Part shown: piece by piece, positions 29,524-39,833 of the stretch | Layout of the letters: each line of letters opens with the position of its first letter | Numbering within the stretch: the stretch's first letter is position 1 | Source of the DNA: Verrucomicrobiaceae bacterium | Lineage (GTDB): Bacteria > Pseudomonadota > Gammaproteobacteria > Pseudomonadales > CAMLJR01 | Direction of reading: 5' to 3' | Length of the DNA stretch: 64,000 nucleotides | NCBI GenBank assembly: GCA_028293825.1 | Contig: JAQGNY010000054.1 | Coordinates: forward strand, 62,001-126,000 | Translations under genes and position numbers: made by a program | The notes under the pieces: model-generated | The model's input: the letters and a program-made list of their open reading frames with translations, nothing else | Told to the model about the DNA's origin: nothing | Database searches by the model: none

Positions 29524-30815
29524 TTATTCTCTCCAGCCGGTGCGGGCATTACACCGACTTTGGCGATAATCTCAGCTTCATTTACCGATGAAAAATCGGT
29601 AATTAAATTCCACGTCGACAACGCCTTCGCATAGATGGCGTGCGCCATTGCCGCATCAATTTGCGTTGCTTTGTACGTGCGGCGCGCATCAAGTAAATCC
29701 ATTAGCGAAATCGCGCCATGTTTGTAGCCGAACTCAGTGGTATCGATGGCGCGCTGCGCAGCTTGCAATAAGCTCTGATCGAAGCGCTGCACTTGCGCCA
29801 GCGCTGCGCTCAGATCGGCATAGGCATTGGAAATTTCAACGCTGGCCTGCGCACGGGTTTGCTCGGCGTTGCGCTGCGCAATATCAAGATCAATACGGGC
29901 ATGCTCGATTTCGCCGCTGTAGGCGTAACCGGTCATCAACGGCACGCTGAAGCCGACACCAACACTATTGAGCGGGCGATTTTGTCCGTTGTGCTCGACC
30001 TGAACACCGACCGTGATGTCGCGCTCGCGCAGCGCCTGTGCTGACGCGAATGCAATCTCCGCGGCTTGCGCGCGTTTATCGGCGGCAGCGACATCAGCAC
30101 GTTTGGCAATCAGCGCAGCGGTGGGCTCATGCGCTGCGAGTGAATTCAATTCGGGCCAGCGATCGCTCGCATAAATTTCCGTCACCGCATTTTCGGCTGC
30201 AATTTTGTATGCGAGTGCTACCTGCGCTTTACGCAAATTATTCTTCGCACTTTCGACGTCGTTCTGTGCGCGTAACGCATCTATTTGCAAACGTGCAAAT
30301 TCGGCTGCGGCAATATCTCCCGCTTTTAATCGCAGCCGCGCGGCATCAACACTGCGCGCAAATAGTTGCGCATTTTCGTCGACGATAAATAGCTGCTGTT
30401 GTGCCAATACAAGATCGTAATAACGCGTATTAAGATCGATAAGCCCTTGCCTTTTAGCATCCGTATAATCGGAAGCCGCAGCATCTGCTCGCAAATTTGC
30501 CGCGCGCATACGCAGCGCGCGTTTATTGCCGCGTTCAAAAAGTTGATCGACACGCACCACCGAATCGGCTTGCTTAATAAATGCCGATTCGCCCGTTTCT
30601 ATTGCGGTGGTATTAAATGACAACGTCGGATTGGGCGCTTGCGCTGCGGTTATTTTATCGCTCGCCGTTGCTTGCGTCTGACGTTGAATAATTTGTAGTT
30701 CACGATTTTTGTTCTGCCATAATTGCTCGGCTTGCATTAGGCTTAGTTGCATCGATGGTTCGACCGCAAACACAGCTAATGGAAAAAATCCGAATACCAG
30801 CAAAAAATATTTCAT
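29520..30815 (-). CDS. TolC-family outer-membrane efflux protein (CzcC-like)
   Basis: Signal peptide; coiled-coil TolC repeats; YKHGAISLMDLLDARRTY; overlaps adaptor start. Confidence 0.91.
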   Translation of the reverse strand: MKYFLLVFGFFPLAVFAVEPSMQLSLMQAEQLWQNKNRELQIIQRQTQATASDKITAAQAPNPTLSFNTTAIETGESAFIKQADSVVRVDQLFERGNKRALRMRAANLRADAAASDYTDAKRQGLIDLNTRYYDLVLAQQQLFIVDENAQLFARSVDAARLRLKAGDIAAAEFARLQIDALRAQNDVESAKNNLRKAQVALAYKIAAENAVTEIYASDRWPELNSLAAHEPTAALIAKRADVAAADKRAQAAEIAFASAQALRERDITVGVQVEHNGQNRPLNSVGVGFSVPLMTGYAYSGEIEHARIDLDIAQRNAEQTRAQASVEISNAYADLSAALAQVQRFDQSLLQAAQRAIDTTEFGYKHGAISLMDLLDARRTYKATQIDAAMAHAIYAKALSTWNLITDFSSVNEAEIIAKVGVMPAPAGENK

Positions 30816-30904
30816 GAGAACAACGAAGGCGGCGCCGCGGTTAGCAGGCGTGGCATTCTGCGTTGCGCTACTGACGCAATTCTGACTGGCTTGAGAACAA
30901 TTAA

Positions 30905-31582
30905 ATGCGCATATTAGTTGTCGAAGACGATAAGGCTCTGGGCGCTGCTATAACGAAATCGTTGCAGCAAGCTGGCTTTGCTGTCGATTGGGTTGAAACC
31001 GCGCGAACGGCTCTTCAGTTTTTAACGTTGGAGAATTTCGATCTACTGCTATTGGATTTAGGTTTACCCGATAGCGACGGCTACACCGTGGTGCGCAAGT
31101 TACGTGAATCGGGAAAATCGTTGCCAATATTAATTCTTACTGCGCGCGATGCACTTGATGATCGCGTGCGCGGCCTGGACCAAGGTGCCGACGATTACGT
31201 GGTAAAACCGATCGCCATGCCGGAATTACATGCGCGTGTGCGCGCGTTACTGCGACGTCGAATGACCGGCGGCAATCCAAGTATTACTCTAAAAAAATTA
31301 GTACTCGACACAGTCGGGCGACGTGCGTACGTGGAATCTCGCAGTATCGATTTAACCGCGCGCGAGTGGAGCGTATTGGAATATTTGGTCGGCAATAGCG
31401 GACGCATTGTGTCGAAGGATCAATTGATTCAAGCCATCGCCAGCTGGGACAGGGAATTAAGTCAAAATGCGATCGAAGCTTACGTGCATCGTATTCGCGG
31501 AAAAATCGAAGGCAGCGAGGTTGTCATAAAAACTGTACGCGGCTTAGGTTACCTGTTAGAAGAACCTACCAATGCTCCATGA
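30905..31582 (+). CDS. OmpR-family response regulator
   Basis: MRILVVEDDKALGAAI...LLDLGLPDSDG...GADDYVVKPIAMPELHAR...IKTVRGLGYLL. Confidence 0.93.
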   Translation: MRILVVEDDKALGAAITKSLQQAGFAVDWVETARTALQFLTLENFDLLLLDLGLPDSDGYTVVRKLRESGKSLPILILTARDALDDRVRGLDQGADDYVVKPIAMPELHARVRALLRRRMTGGNPSITLKKLVLDTVGRRAYVESRSIDLTAREWSVLEYLVGNSGRIVSKDQLIQAIASWDRELSQNAIEAYVHRIRGKIEGSEVVIKTVRGLGYLLEEPTNAP

Positions 31583-32945
31583 GCACAACGATCACAGCTT
31601 ACGGCGCTTACTATTACAGCGGCTGTTATGGCCGCTGATTCCGATATTGCTGCTCGGCGCCATTTTTTCATATGGCTTGGCGCAGCATGCCGCTGTCAAC
31701 GCCTTCGACTCCGGCTTATTAGATGACGCGCGTGATTTAGCGCGGCAAATTCAATGGCGAAATAATAGTTTTGTCTTTGAGCTGCCCATCGCCGCCGCCG
31801 ACATGCTCGCGATAAACAATGAAGATCGCGTGGTCTACTCAATCAGCACCGGCGACGGCCAGCCCATCGCCGGCGATAAATCATTGCTGACGCTGGTATC
31901 TTTACGGCCAAAAAATGAATACGAACTTTACGATATTCAATTATCGGGGAAATTGTATCGAACAGTGGTGTTGCGTCAGACTTTGGGCGGAACCGAATTA
32001 TTTGTAGTGGTGGCGCAGACCGTTAAGGGCCGCCAATATTTATTGCGTGAAATATTTTTCAGCATGCTGTTGCTCGGCGGAACACTAGTTATCGCATCGA
32101 TTGCAGTTGTCGTCAGCGGAGTGCGCAGCGGTTTGAAGCCAGTGGAAATATTGCGCAATGAAATAGCCCGGCGCTCAACCAGTGACTTGCAGCCACTATC
32201 GGAAACATTTGTACCGATTGAGCTGCGCCCCATCGTTCACGGCATCAACGAATTGTTGGCTAAGTTAGCTGCGTCATTCGCCGGTTATCGGCGCTTCATC
32301 GCCGATGCAGCACATCAATTGCGAACACCACTCGCCGCACTGGGCAGCCAGCTGGAAGTTAATATCGCGCAACCGCCCGCTAATGTAGCCGCGCTATTAC
32401 AACAATTGCTCGCGACAACGCAGCGCACTTCACACCTGGCCAATCAATTGCTGTCGCTGGCTCGCCTCGAACACACCGATGGCTCGACGATCGACAGCAG
32501 GCCGGTAGATGTACTGGATTTGATACAAGACGTCGCTTCCGATTTTGTGCTGCGGGCGGCACGTAATAATGTAGAGCTGGAGTTTGAAATAGAGCGATTA
32601 TCAGTGCCAGGAAGTGCTCTGCTATTGCGTGAACTATTGAGCAATCTGCTCGATAACGCGGTGCGCTATGCCCCAGCAAACACTGTAATCACAGTATCGT
32701 TAAAGCGTCGCAACAAAGAAATTGAGTTAATTGTGGCCGACACCGGCCCCGGTGCGTCGGCAACCGATTTATTAAAACTTGGAATGCCATTTTTCCAACT
32801 CGCTAGCAGCGTACCCGGAGGCTGTGGATTGGGACTTGCCATCGTGCGCGAGATTGCGAAAATCCATCTCGGTGAAGTGATCTTCGAGAGCGACACCCAA
32901 AGCCGTGGCTTCATCGCGCGGGTAAAGTTACCGCTTAATTCATAG
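31572..32945 (+). CDS. Sensor histidine kinase
   Basis: FIADAAHQLRTPLAAL; LLDNAVRYAPANT; GCGLGLAIVREIA; overlaps RR. Confidence 0.93.
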   Translation: MLHEHNDHSLRRLLLQRLLWPLIPILLLGAIFSYGLAQHAAVNAFDSGLLDDARDLARQIQWRNNSFVFELPIAAADMLAINNEDRVVYSISTGDGQPIAGDKSLLTLVSLRPKNEYELYDIQLSGKLYRTVVLRQTLGGTELFVVVAQTVKGRQYLLREIFFSMLLLGGTLVIASIAVVVSGVRSGLKPVEILRNEIARRSTSDLQPLSETFVPIELRPIVHGINELLAKLAASFAGYRRFIADAAHQLRTPLAALGSQLEVNIAQPPANVAALLQQLLATTQRTSHLANQLLSLARLEHTDGSTIDSRPVDVLDLIQDVASDFVLRAARNNVELEFEIERLSVPGSALLLRELLSNLLDNAVRYAPANTVITVSLKRRNKEIELIVADTGPGASATDLLKLGMPFFQLASSVPGGCGLGLAIVREIAKIHLGEVIFESDTQSRGFIARVKLPLNS

Positions 32946-33000
32946 CCGTTCGCAAAGCTATTTAATTCTTCACCACCATTTCAATTGAAATTGTTAGCCC

Positions 33001-33153
33001 ATGAACATGGACCGAATGATATTTTCACATCTGGTTTTGCAGCGCGGTGGTATCGCTGGCGGCGACTGCGTGCGGGTGACACCGGCATTATTCACTTCGA
33101 CGCACGATCTCGATCGCCTAGTGAATGCGCTGACAAAAATAGCGACCGCGTAA
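33001..33153 (+). pseudogene. C-terminal remnant of a class-V aminotransferase-like protein
   Basis: Frame reads MNMDRMIFSHLVLQRGGIAGGDCVRVTPALFTSTHDLDRLVNALTKIATA*; VRVTPALF...DLDRLVNAL resembles the fold-type I aminotransferase class V C-terminus; no N-terminal domain upstream. Confidence 0.5.
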
Positions 33154-33329
33154 AAATTAGCACCAGCAAGTTAAGATGAAGTGGTGTCAGCAGTTCGCCC
33201 TTCACTATTTTCTTCTATCTATCTATTTTTATTTTTTCTTTGCTTGCTCTTGTAGCGCTGATCTAAATATCACAGCATGCATTTCTACATAGTGAAAATA
33301 AACATCGCGCGAACCAATTCGTGAAAAAC

Positions 33330-33815
33330 TCAGAGTCGCGGCGGCGAATCGCTTTTAATGTTCTTTTTATGCTTGGCCTGCAGGCGATCAACTATAGCGT
33401 GCTCGACAAATTTCCCGACTACCAAAATAAATAATGCGAGTGCGATGGCAATGAAAGCCGCCGCGTACGCACCGCGTCCCATTGCGATGCCAAAAATTGA
33501 AGACAGCCATATTGATGCGGCTGTAGTAAGTCCCTGCACCCGATCGTCGGCGTTATGCAAAATAACGCCTGCACCCAAAAACCCGATGCCAGTGACCAGT
33601 CCCTGCAAGACGCGGCTAAATGCCTGCGCATCGCTGCCGGCCGCATCGATTATTAATACCGTCGCCAATGCCGCGCCCAGCGCAGTCAACGCATGCGTAC
33701 GCATGCCGGCCGCCTTGTGATGCAAATAACGATTAATGCCGATGATCGACCCGCCGGCCACGGCTAAGGTCAGCCGCAAGGCAATATCGGAGTACAACAT
33801 CCACGACTCATTCAT
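33330..33815 (-). CDS. MgtC/SapB family protein
   Basis: GGSIIGINRYLHHKAAGMRTHALTALGAAL...GLVTGIGFLGAGVI...GLTTAASIWLSS. Confidence 0.93.
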   Translation of the reverse strand: MNESWMLYSDIALRLTLAVAGGSIIGINRYLHHKAAGMRTHALTALGAALATVLIIDAAGSDAQAFSRVLQGLVTGIGFLGAGVILHNADDRVQGLTTAASIWLSSIFGIAMGRGAYAAAFIAIALALFILVVGKFVEHAIVDRLQAKHKKNIKSDSPPRL

Positions 33816-34170
33816 TTTTCTTCTCGATGAAATTGCTGATGTGACATGCCCCCACTAAACAGTGCCATTCATCATGAACGTATTTTCGATTGGGATAAAA
33901 CAGGTATTTTGGATAAAACAAAGTACCGGTCAAGTCCGAGCAAAATCACTAAGCCGACTTACACGGCAACTTCAAAGCACTCTGTATAAATATTTGCGCA
34001 ATAGTAAGCGCGCGGCATGATTGTCGCATTAATGCCGTCACCCAATGAAATCGAACGGCTAACTATTTGGCTCCTGCGATCTTAAAATTAGCTAAACCCG
34101 TTGAGAGTTCATGCTTATTAACTAAATATGCCCACCGGCATAACTAAAATTACAACTAAGGACTACGTCG

Positions 34171-35346
34171 ATGACGCAGAGCAATTTGGCCGAAAACACC
34201 GAAAAAACAGCTGTGGAAGCCACTCACGCCGATGCCCCCGCGAAACCCATCGACGAAGGCAAGGACATGCCCCTGCCGCATGACCCCAAAGTCGTATTCC
34301 TCGGCGGACTGTTTTTATTGGCGTTGCTCGCGGGCGCGAATGTCGCCAAAGAAGTCGTGCTGCCAATAGTTTTAGCGTTTATTTTGAAATTATTACTACA
34401 ACCTGTGATGCGTTTGTTGGAACGGATACGCATCCCGCGTGCGCTCGCCGCACTGTCGTTAATCGTATTTTTGTTCGCACTGATCGGCGGACTCGGTGAA
34501 TTACTGAGCGCACCTGCCGCCAATTGGGCCAAGCGTCTTCCCGAAGGTTTACCGCGTTTACAAGAGCGCGTTCGCGTCGTCAGTACACCGATAAATGCGA
34601 TGAGCCATATGATGTCTCACGCAAAAAGTATGGTGAGTTCCGCGCCGAATAAAAATGCGCAGGAAAACCCGTCAGCCGGTTTTAGCAGCGACTTTGAAGC
34701 ATCGCTAGTCGATGGCCTGCAAAAATTTGCGTCTGAATTTCTGACGACTTTTCTGGTGTTGTTTTTTCTACTGATGTCCGGCGATACATTTCTGCGGCGC
34801 TTGGTTGAAATCATGCCGCGCTTTAAAGATAAGCGACAGGTGATAGATATTTCGCAACAGGTTGAAGCGGATATTTCCTCTTACTTAGTTACGATCACCA
34901 TTATGAATGCGCTGGTGGGACTGGCGACGGGGCTCGCCATGTGGGGATTGGGACTTGAAGATGCCGTGCTGTGGGGCTCAATTGCGTTTCTGCTGAATTA
35001 TGTGCCGATCCTGGGGCCGCTCACTGGGTTAGTTATTTTCCTCGCCGTCGGCATGCTGAGTTTGGACCCGCTGTGGATGGCCTTTATGCCGATGGTAATT
35101 TACGCGGGCATTCACGTACTCGAAGGTGAAACGATAACGCCATTGCTGCTGGCGCGGCGATTTACCTTAAACCCGGTGCTCGTCATTATCGCGCTGCTAT
35201 TTTGGGATTGGATGTGGGGCGTACCCGGCGCGATATTGGCGGTGCCGATGTTAGCGATCATGAAAATTATCAGCGACCGCATTCGCCCGCTCGCCGCATT
35301 CGGACATTTTTTAGAGGGTGAGACTAATCCGAAACAGCCTAGTTAA
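34171..35346 (+). CDS. AI-2E family transporter (PerM-like)
   Basis: 391 aa; IVLAFILKLLLQPVMRLLER; LNYVPILGPLTGLVIFLAVG; HVLEGETITPLLLARRFTLNPV. Confidence 0.92.
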   Translation: MTQSNLAENTEKTAVEATHADAPAKPIDEGKDMPLPHDPKVVFLGGLFLLALLAGANVAKEVVLPIVLAFILKLLLQPVMRLLERIRIPRALAALSLIVFLFALIGGLGELLSAPAANWAKRLPEGLPRLQERVRVVSTPINAMSHMMSHAKSMVSSAPNKNAQENPSAGFSSDFEASLVDGLQKFASEFLTTFLVLFFLLMSGDTFLRRLVEIMPRFKDKRQVIDISQQVEADISSYLVTITIMNALVGLATGLAMWGLGLEDAVLWGSIAFLLNYVPILGPLTGLVIFLAVGMLSLDPLWMAFMPMVIYAGIHVLEGETITPLLLARRFTLNPVLVIIALLFWDWMWGVPGAILAVPMLAIMKIISDRIRPLAAFGHFLEGETNPKQPS

Positions 35347-35375
35347 AACGTACTGTCGATTAACACTTCGAAACC

Positions 35376-35410
35376 GTAATTGAGTTTTAATAGTTAAAAA
35401 ACTCAATTAC
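35376..35410. terminator. Inverted repeat, possible intrinsic terminator between convergent genes
   Basis: GTAATTGAGTTTT / AAAACTCAATTAC, 13-bp perfect arms with A/T flanks. Confidence 0.55.
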
Positions 35411-35476
35411 TTTAAAAAGCTCAGCGCTTTGGTTTAAAGCAGAGGGATATCCTCACACCGTCTTTAGGAGGATGCG

Positions 35477-36814
35477 TTAACCATTAAACGAAACCGAAAA
35501 ACAGACGCCACCCGCTGCAATGGAATGCACAGAGATGGTCCAGCCCTGGTTTTCACAAATACGTTTTACCAGCGACAAACCCAGCCCCCAACCTTCGCCG
35601 CGTGCTTGCGAGCCGCGCATAAACGATTTAAAAATATGCTCGTGCTGATCGATCGGAATTCCGGTGCCGCTGTCTTCGACACGAAAACCACCGTCGGAAA
35701 GAATTAAATAAATATGTCCGCGCTCGGTGTAATGCACTGCATTGCGCAATAAATTGGCGATCACGGTGCGCAAAAAAGTGACGTTGTAATGACCACGGTC
35801 TGCGCCCTCTTCAACACAGCGAAATTCAATATTTTTATCGTCGATCCGCGGTGTCCAATAGTTTTTTTGCTCAGCGGCTATTGCAGCAAGCGTCGTAGAT
35901 TCGGCGAGAGGAACGGGCGTGGAGAAACCGGCGCTCGCAAAGACGTTGGCAGTTTCAGAAAAATCATTACAACCTGCGCTTACAGGTGCACTGGGTTTAT
36001 CGGCGGCCAACTGTAAAAATGTTTGCACTAAGTCGCGCATTTCGGCACTGGCGCGCTCGATGCGGCGAATTTGTTCTTTCTGATGCGGCGCTAAAATACC
36101 TTCCTGGAGCAATTCGCAAGAGCTCGCAATAACCATCAACGGCGTGCGCAGCTCATGGCTGACATCACTTGTGAATAAGCGCTCGCGCTCCAGAGATTGG
36201 CGCACTTGGCCGAGCGTTTTATCGAAGGCGACCGCCAGCTGGCCTATTTCATCGTTGGGATATTCCGTGGCCAGCGCCGGCGCCGTGACATGCAATTGAT
36301 CGCGATGCGCTACTTGCTGCGCTAAACGCCGCAGCGGTGCCATCACTGTTCTCGCCATGATCACGCCGAGCGCGCACGCGCCAAATACCGCCAGCAGAAA
36401 ACCCGCCAGCACAACTTTAAATAATGTCTGTTCGCGCGCCTCAAACTCATGCTGCTCCTGCACTAAGAGATAGCGCTGGCCGTCGATGACTTGCGTATAA
36501 ACATAGAACGCCTGGTTGTCATCGACGACTTCGGCGAAACCTTGTTTTAACGCATCGAATTGCGACGGAATTGGATATTGCGGCAAATGCGATGCGTAAA
36601 AAAGCGTTTTTAAATCCAGCCGCGGCGCGCGTCCAAGCTTGATATCGTCTTGCAAAATCGTATCAAGCTCGCCATGCAGCTCTTCGGAAACTAAATGCTC
36701 TTCAATAAAATGAACGACGCCGATGATCGTCAGCGAGACCAATCCGCTCACCAGCGTTGCCATTACCACGAACGCAATCAGAATTCGTCTTGCAAAAGGT
36801 TGCTTAGATGCCAT
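35477..36814 (-). CDS. Sensor histidine kinase (QseC-like)
   Basis: FTSDVSHELRTPLMVIASSCELL; NLLRNAVHYTERG; GWGLGLSLVKRICE; start at MASKQPF (ORF to 36847). Confidence 0.93.
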   Translation of the reverse strand: MASKQPFARRILIAFVVMATLVSGLVSLTIIGVVHFIEEHLVSEELHGELDTILQDDIKLGRAPRLDLKTLFYASHLPQYPIPSQFDALKQGFAEVVDDNQAFYVYTQVIDGQRYLLVQEQHEFEAREQTLFKVVLAGFLLAVFGACALGVIMARTVMAPLRRLAQQVAHRDQLHVTAPALATEYPNDEIGQLAVAFDKTLGQVRQSLERERLFTSDVSHELRTPLMVIASSCELLQEGILAPHQKEQIRRIERASAEMRDLVQTFLQLAADKPSAPVSAGCNDFSETANVFASAGFSTPVPLAESTTLAAIAAEQKNYWTPRIDDKNIEFRCVEEGADRGHYNVTFLRTVIANLLRNAVHYTERGHIYLILSDGGFRVEDSGTGIPIDQHEHIFKSFMRGSQARGEGWGLGLSLVKRICENQGWTISVHSIAAGGVCFSVSFNG

Positions 36815-37487
36815 CGGCTTGATCCGCCAAGCGATAGCCAATGCCATGCAAGGTATGAAGCAATGGTTTTTCGAACGGTTTATCCAGCACTAATCGCAAT
36901 TGATGAATATGCGTGCGCAGGCTATCGCTGTCGGGGCAATCGTCGCCCCACAGCGCTTCCTCCAATACTTCGCGCCGCACCACCGCAGGACTTTTCTGCA
37001 TCAGGATTGCGAGTAACTTCATACCCAATGGGTTGAGCTTAATAACCTGGCCGGCGCGACTGACCAGTAATGTGTCCAGGTCATACAGCAAATCCGCCAC
37101 TTTTAACTGGCGTTTTAACGCGCCGCGACTGCGGCGCAGAATGGCCTCGATACGCGCAACCAACTCGGACAGCGCAAATGGCTTCACCAAATAATCATCG
37201 GCACCGGCCTCCAACCCTTGCAAACGATCTTCCAGCGTGTCACGCGCGGTTAACATCAGAATTGGCACATCACTGCGACCGTCCTCACGCAGCAATTTAC
37301 AAATACGGTAGCCATCGATGCCGGGCAACATAATATCCAGCACGACGAGATCGTACTGTCCTGTGCTCGCCAAATGCAGACCGCTCAGCCCGTCTTTAGC
37401 GCAATCGACGCTGTAACCTTTCAGCGTCAAGTAATCCAACACATTCGCGAGAATGTCGCGATTGTCCTCAATAACCAAAATGCGCAT
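36804..37487 (-). CDS. OmpR-family response regulator
   Basis: MRILVIEDNRDILANV; VVLDIMLPGIDG; GADDYLVKPFALSELVARIEAILRR; LHTLHGIGYRL. Confidence 0.93.
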   Translation of the reverse strand: MRILVIEDNRDILANVLDYLTLKGYSVDCAKDGLSGLHLASTGQYDLVVLDIMLPGIDGYRICKLLREDGRSDVPILMLTARDTLEDRLQGLEAGADDYLVKPFALSELVARIEAILRRSRGALKRQLKVADLLYDLDTLLVSRAGQVIKLNPLGMKLLAILMQKSPAVVRREVLEEALWGDDCPDSDSLRTHIHQLRLVLDKPFEKPLLHTLHGIGYRLADQADGI

Positions 37488-37589
37488 CGACTGGTATTTT
37501 CCTGTGGATTTAACGCTTTTTTCACATCGCCTTTACAAGCGGCTCACGCGCTGCGCGACAGACTGCGGCACGTTCATTCAGTAGCACCT

Positions 37590-39548
37590 ATGATGCCCAA
37601 GCTCCATTATGCCCAGCTTCGCTACTTATCAATCATCGTTCTGACATGGTTGATGGTCTTTTTCCTAACGCGCTGCACCCTTCTGATCGGTCATCTGACG
37701 GATGCGAATGCAGGTCCGCTCGCCATCGTTAGTCTATTCGGCATCGGCCTGATCTACGATTTAAGCTTTCTGCTGTACGCCGCGTTGCCGATGGCGCTCT
37801 ATCTTTTATTGTGCCCAGCGAGCCTGTGGCGACGGCGCTGGCATCAACAACTGCTGCGCGTCTTAATGATCGTCAGCCTTTTTGTAATGCTGTTTACCGC
37901 CGTTGCGGAATGGTTATTCTGGGATGAATTCAGCGTGCGCTTTAATTTTATCGCCGTTGATTATCTGGTCTACGCCAAGGAGGTCGTCGACAACATCCTG
38001 GAGTCGTATCCAATTTATCCGCTGCTCGCAGTGCTGGCACTCATTGCAATCGCAGTGAGTTTTCTGCTGAAAAAACCATTAAATGCCGCACTCACCGCGC
38101 CATTATTGCCGCGCTCGAAACGCTGGCTTAGTGCCATCGCATTATTGTTGATGGTTGGCCTCAGCAGTGTGTTCATCGGCCAAACCACACCGCGCGGATT
38201 GAGCAGTAACAACACGTATCAACGCGAACTCGCCAGTAACGGCCCCTTCCAATTCTTTGCGGCATTTCGCAACAACGAATTGGACTACGCGCAGTTTTAC
38301 GCGACGTTGCCGAACGAACAAGTCGCTAATTTATTGCGCGCTGAAATCAAAGAACCCAATGCTCGTTTTGTAAATGACGATGCGCTCGATATCCGCCGCG
38401 CGATCGATAATCCCGGTCAGGCGCGCCACTTAAATGTGGTGCTGGTTACGATCGAAAGCCTTAGCGCGAAATATCTGGGTAGCTTTGGCAATCCGCGCGG
38501 GCTGACACCGAATCTCGATGCGTTGCGCAGCAACAGTCTTACTTTCAACAACTTTTACGCAACGGGCACGCGCACCGATCGCGGTTTGGAAGCGATAACA
38601 CTGTCCATTCCGCCAACGCCAGGGCGCTCGATCGTGAAACGAATTGGCCGTGAAAGCGGCTACGCCAGCTTAGGCCAGCAGTTAAAAGCGCAAGGCTACG
38701 ACAGCGTATTTATTTATGGCGGTCGCGGCTATTTCGACAATATGAATGCATTTTTCAGCGGCAACGGTTATCGCATCGTCGATCAGAGCAGTGTCGGCAG
38801 TAAGGACATGGTTTTTCAAAACGCCTGGGGCATGGCCGATGAAGATATTTATACGCAAACATTGAAAGTAGCCGACACCGATCATGTGCAGGGCAAACCA
38901 TTTTTTTTGCAGGTGATGACGACATCAAACCATCGTCCTTATACCTATCCGAATGGCCGTATTGATATTCCCTCGGGCACCGGGCGCGACGGCGCAGTGA
39001 AATACACAGATTACGCGATTGGGAAATTTCTCGAACAGGCGCGGCAAAAACCGTGGTTTAACGAAACGCTTTTTGTTTTTGTCGCAGACCATACTGCCGG
39101 CAGCGCGGGCAAAGAAGATTTGCCGGTCAGCAATTATCATATCCCTGCATTTATTTACGCACCGGCAGTGATACCACCGCAGGAAGTTTCTGCAGTGGTC
39201 AGCCAAATCGATTTGGCCCCGACGTTGCTCGGCTTATTGAATATTGACTACACCTCGACTTTTTTCGGGCGCAATGTACTGCGCGAAGACGCTGCGGTCG
39301 GCCGCGCATTAATCGGCAACTATCAACACCTGGGATTATTCGACGGCAATAATTTAGCCATTCTCAGCCCCAAGCGCGGCATGCGTCGACACGATGCGGC
39401 TTTAGCACAGAGTCGCGAATCGATAGTGAATTCAAACGATGATTTATTGCGTCGCGATATCGCCTACTATCAAGGCGCCAGTTATGCCTTTCAAAATGGC
39501 CTGATTGCGTGGCAACCGAAATCAGTACCGCTTATCTCGAAGAAATAA
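37590..39548 (+). CDS. LTA-synthase/MdoB-like membrane sulfatase-family phosphoglycerol transferase
   Basis: N-terminal TM bundle then VVLVTIESLSAKYLGSFGNPRGLTPNLDALRSNSLTFNNFYATGTRTDRGLEAI; start moved to MMPKLHY (ORF track starts 37374, inside the opposite-strand RR). Confidence 0.88.
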   Translation: MMPKLHYAQLRYLSIIVLTWLMVFFLTRCTLLIGHLTDANAGPLAIVSLFGIGLIYDLSFLLYAALPMALYLLLCPASLWRRRWHQQLLRVLMIVSLFVMLFTAVAEWLFWDEFSVRFNFIAVDYLVYAKEVVDNILESYPIYPLLAVLALIAIAVSFLLKKPLNAALTAPLLPRSKRWLSAIALLLMVGLSSVFIGQTTPRGLSSNNTYQRELASNGPFQFFAAFRNNELDYAQFYATLPNEQVANLLRAEIKEPNARFVNDDALDIRRAIDNPGQARHLNVVLVTIESLSAKYLGSFGNPRGLTPNLDALRSNSLTFNNFYATGTRTDRGLEAITLSIPPTPGRSIVKRIGRESGYASLGQQLKAQGYDSVFIYGGRGYFDNMNAFFSGNGYRIVDQSSVGSKDMVFQNAWGMADEDIYTQTLKVADTDHVQGKPFFLQVMTTSNHRPYTYPNGRIDIPSGTGRDGAVKYTDYAIGKFLEQARQKPWFNETLFVFVADHTAGSAGKEDLPVSNYHIPAFIYAPAVIPPQEVSAVVSQIDLAPTLLGLLNIDYTSTFFGRNVLREDAAVGRALIGNYQHLGLFDGNNLAILSPKRGMRRHDAALAQSRESIVNSNDDLLRRDIAYYQGASYAFQNGLIAWQPKSVPLISKK

Positions 39549-39833
39549 CCACGTCCATTTTTTCTGTCTCGACGTCGTCATCGCGTTTTAATTGGTATTA
39601 GTAACTCGCCAGTTAATTTGGATTTGATAGCGGCAGAAAATTTCTGTTATGCGCTAGATAGAAAACGGCACAGAAATGACAGGAAGAAAATAGAAAATTA
39701 ACAAGCTATCAAATAATGACGTCGGTACTTATTTATCGACGCCGCTGCAAATACAAATCGACAGATAAAAAAAGTTAATACCGGCCCTCTTAAATTATCG
39801 GGGCTTAATATTTATTAAGCCGGCCAGCAACAA

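Noticed and set aside
32985-33179. 64-aa ORF listed in the track
   Set aside because: A different frame (33001-33153) gives the aminotransferase-like peptide; this one has no similarity.
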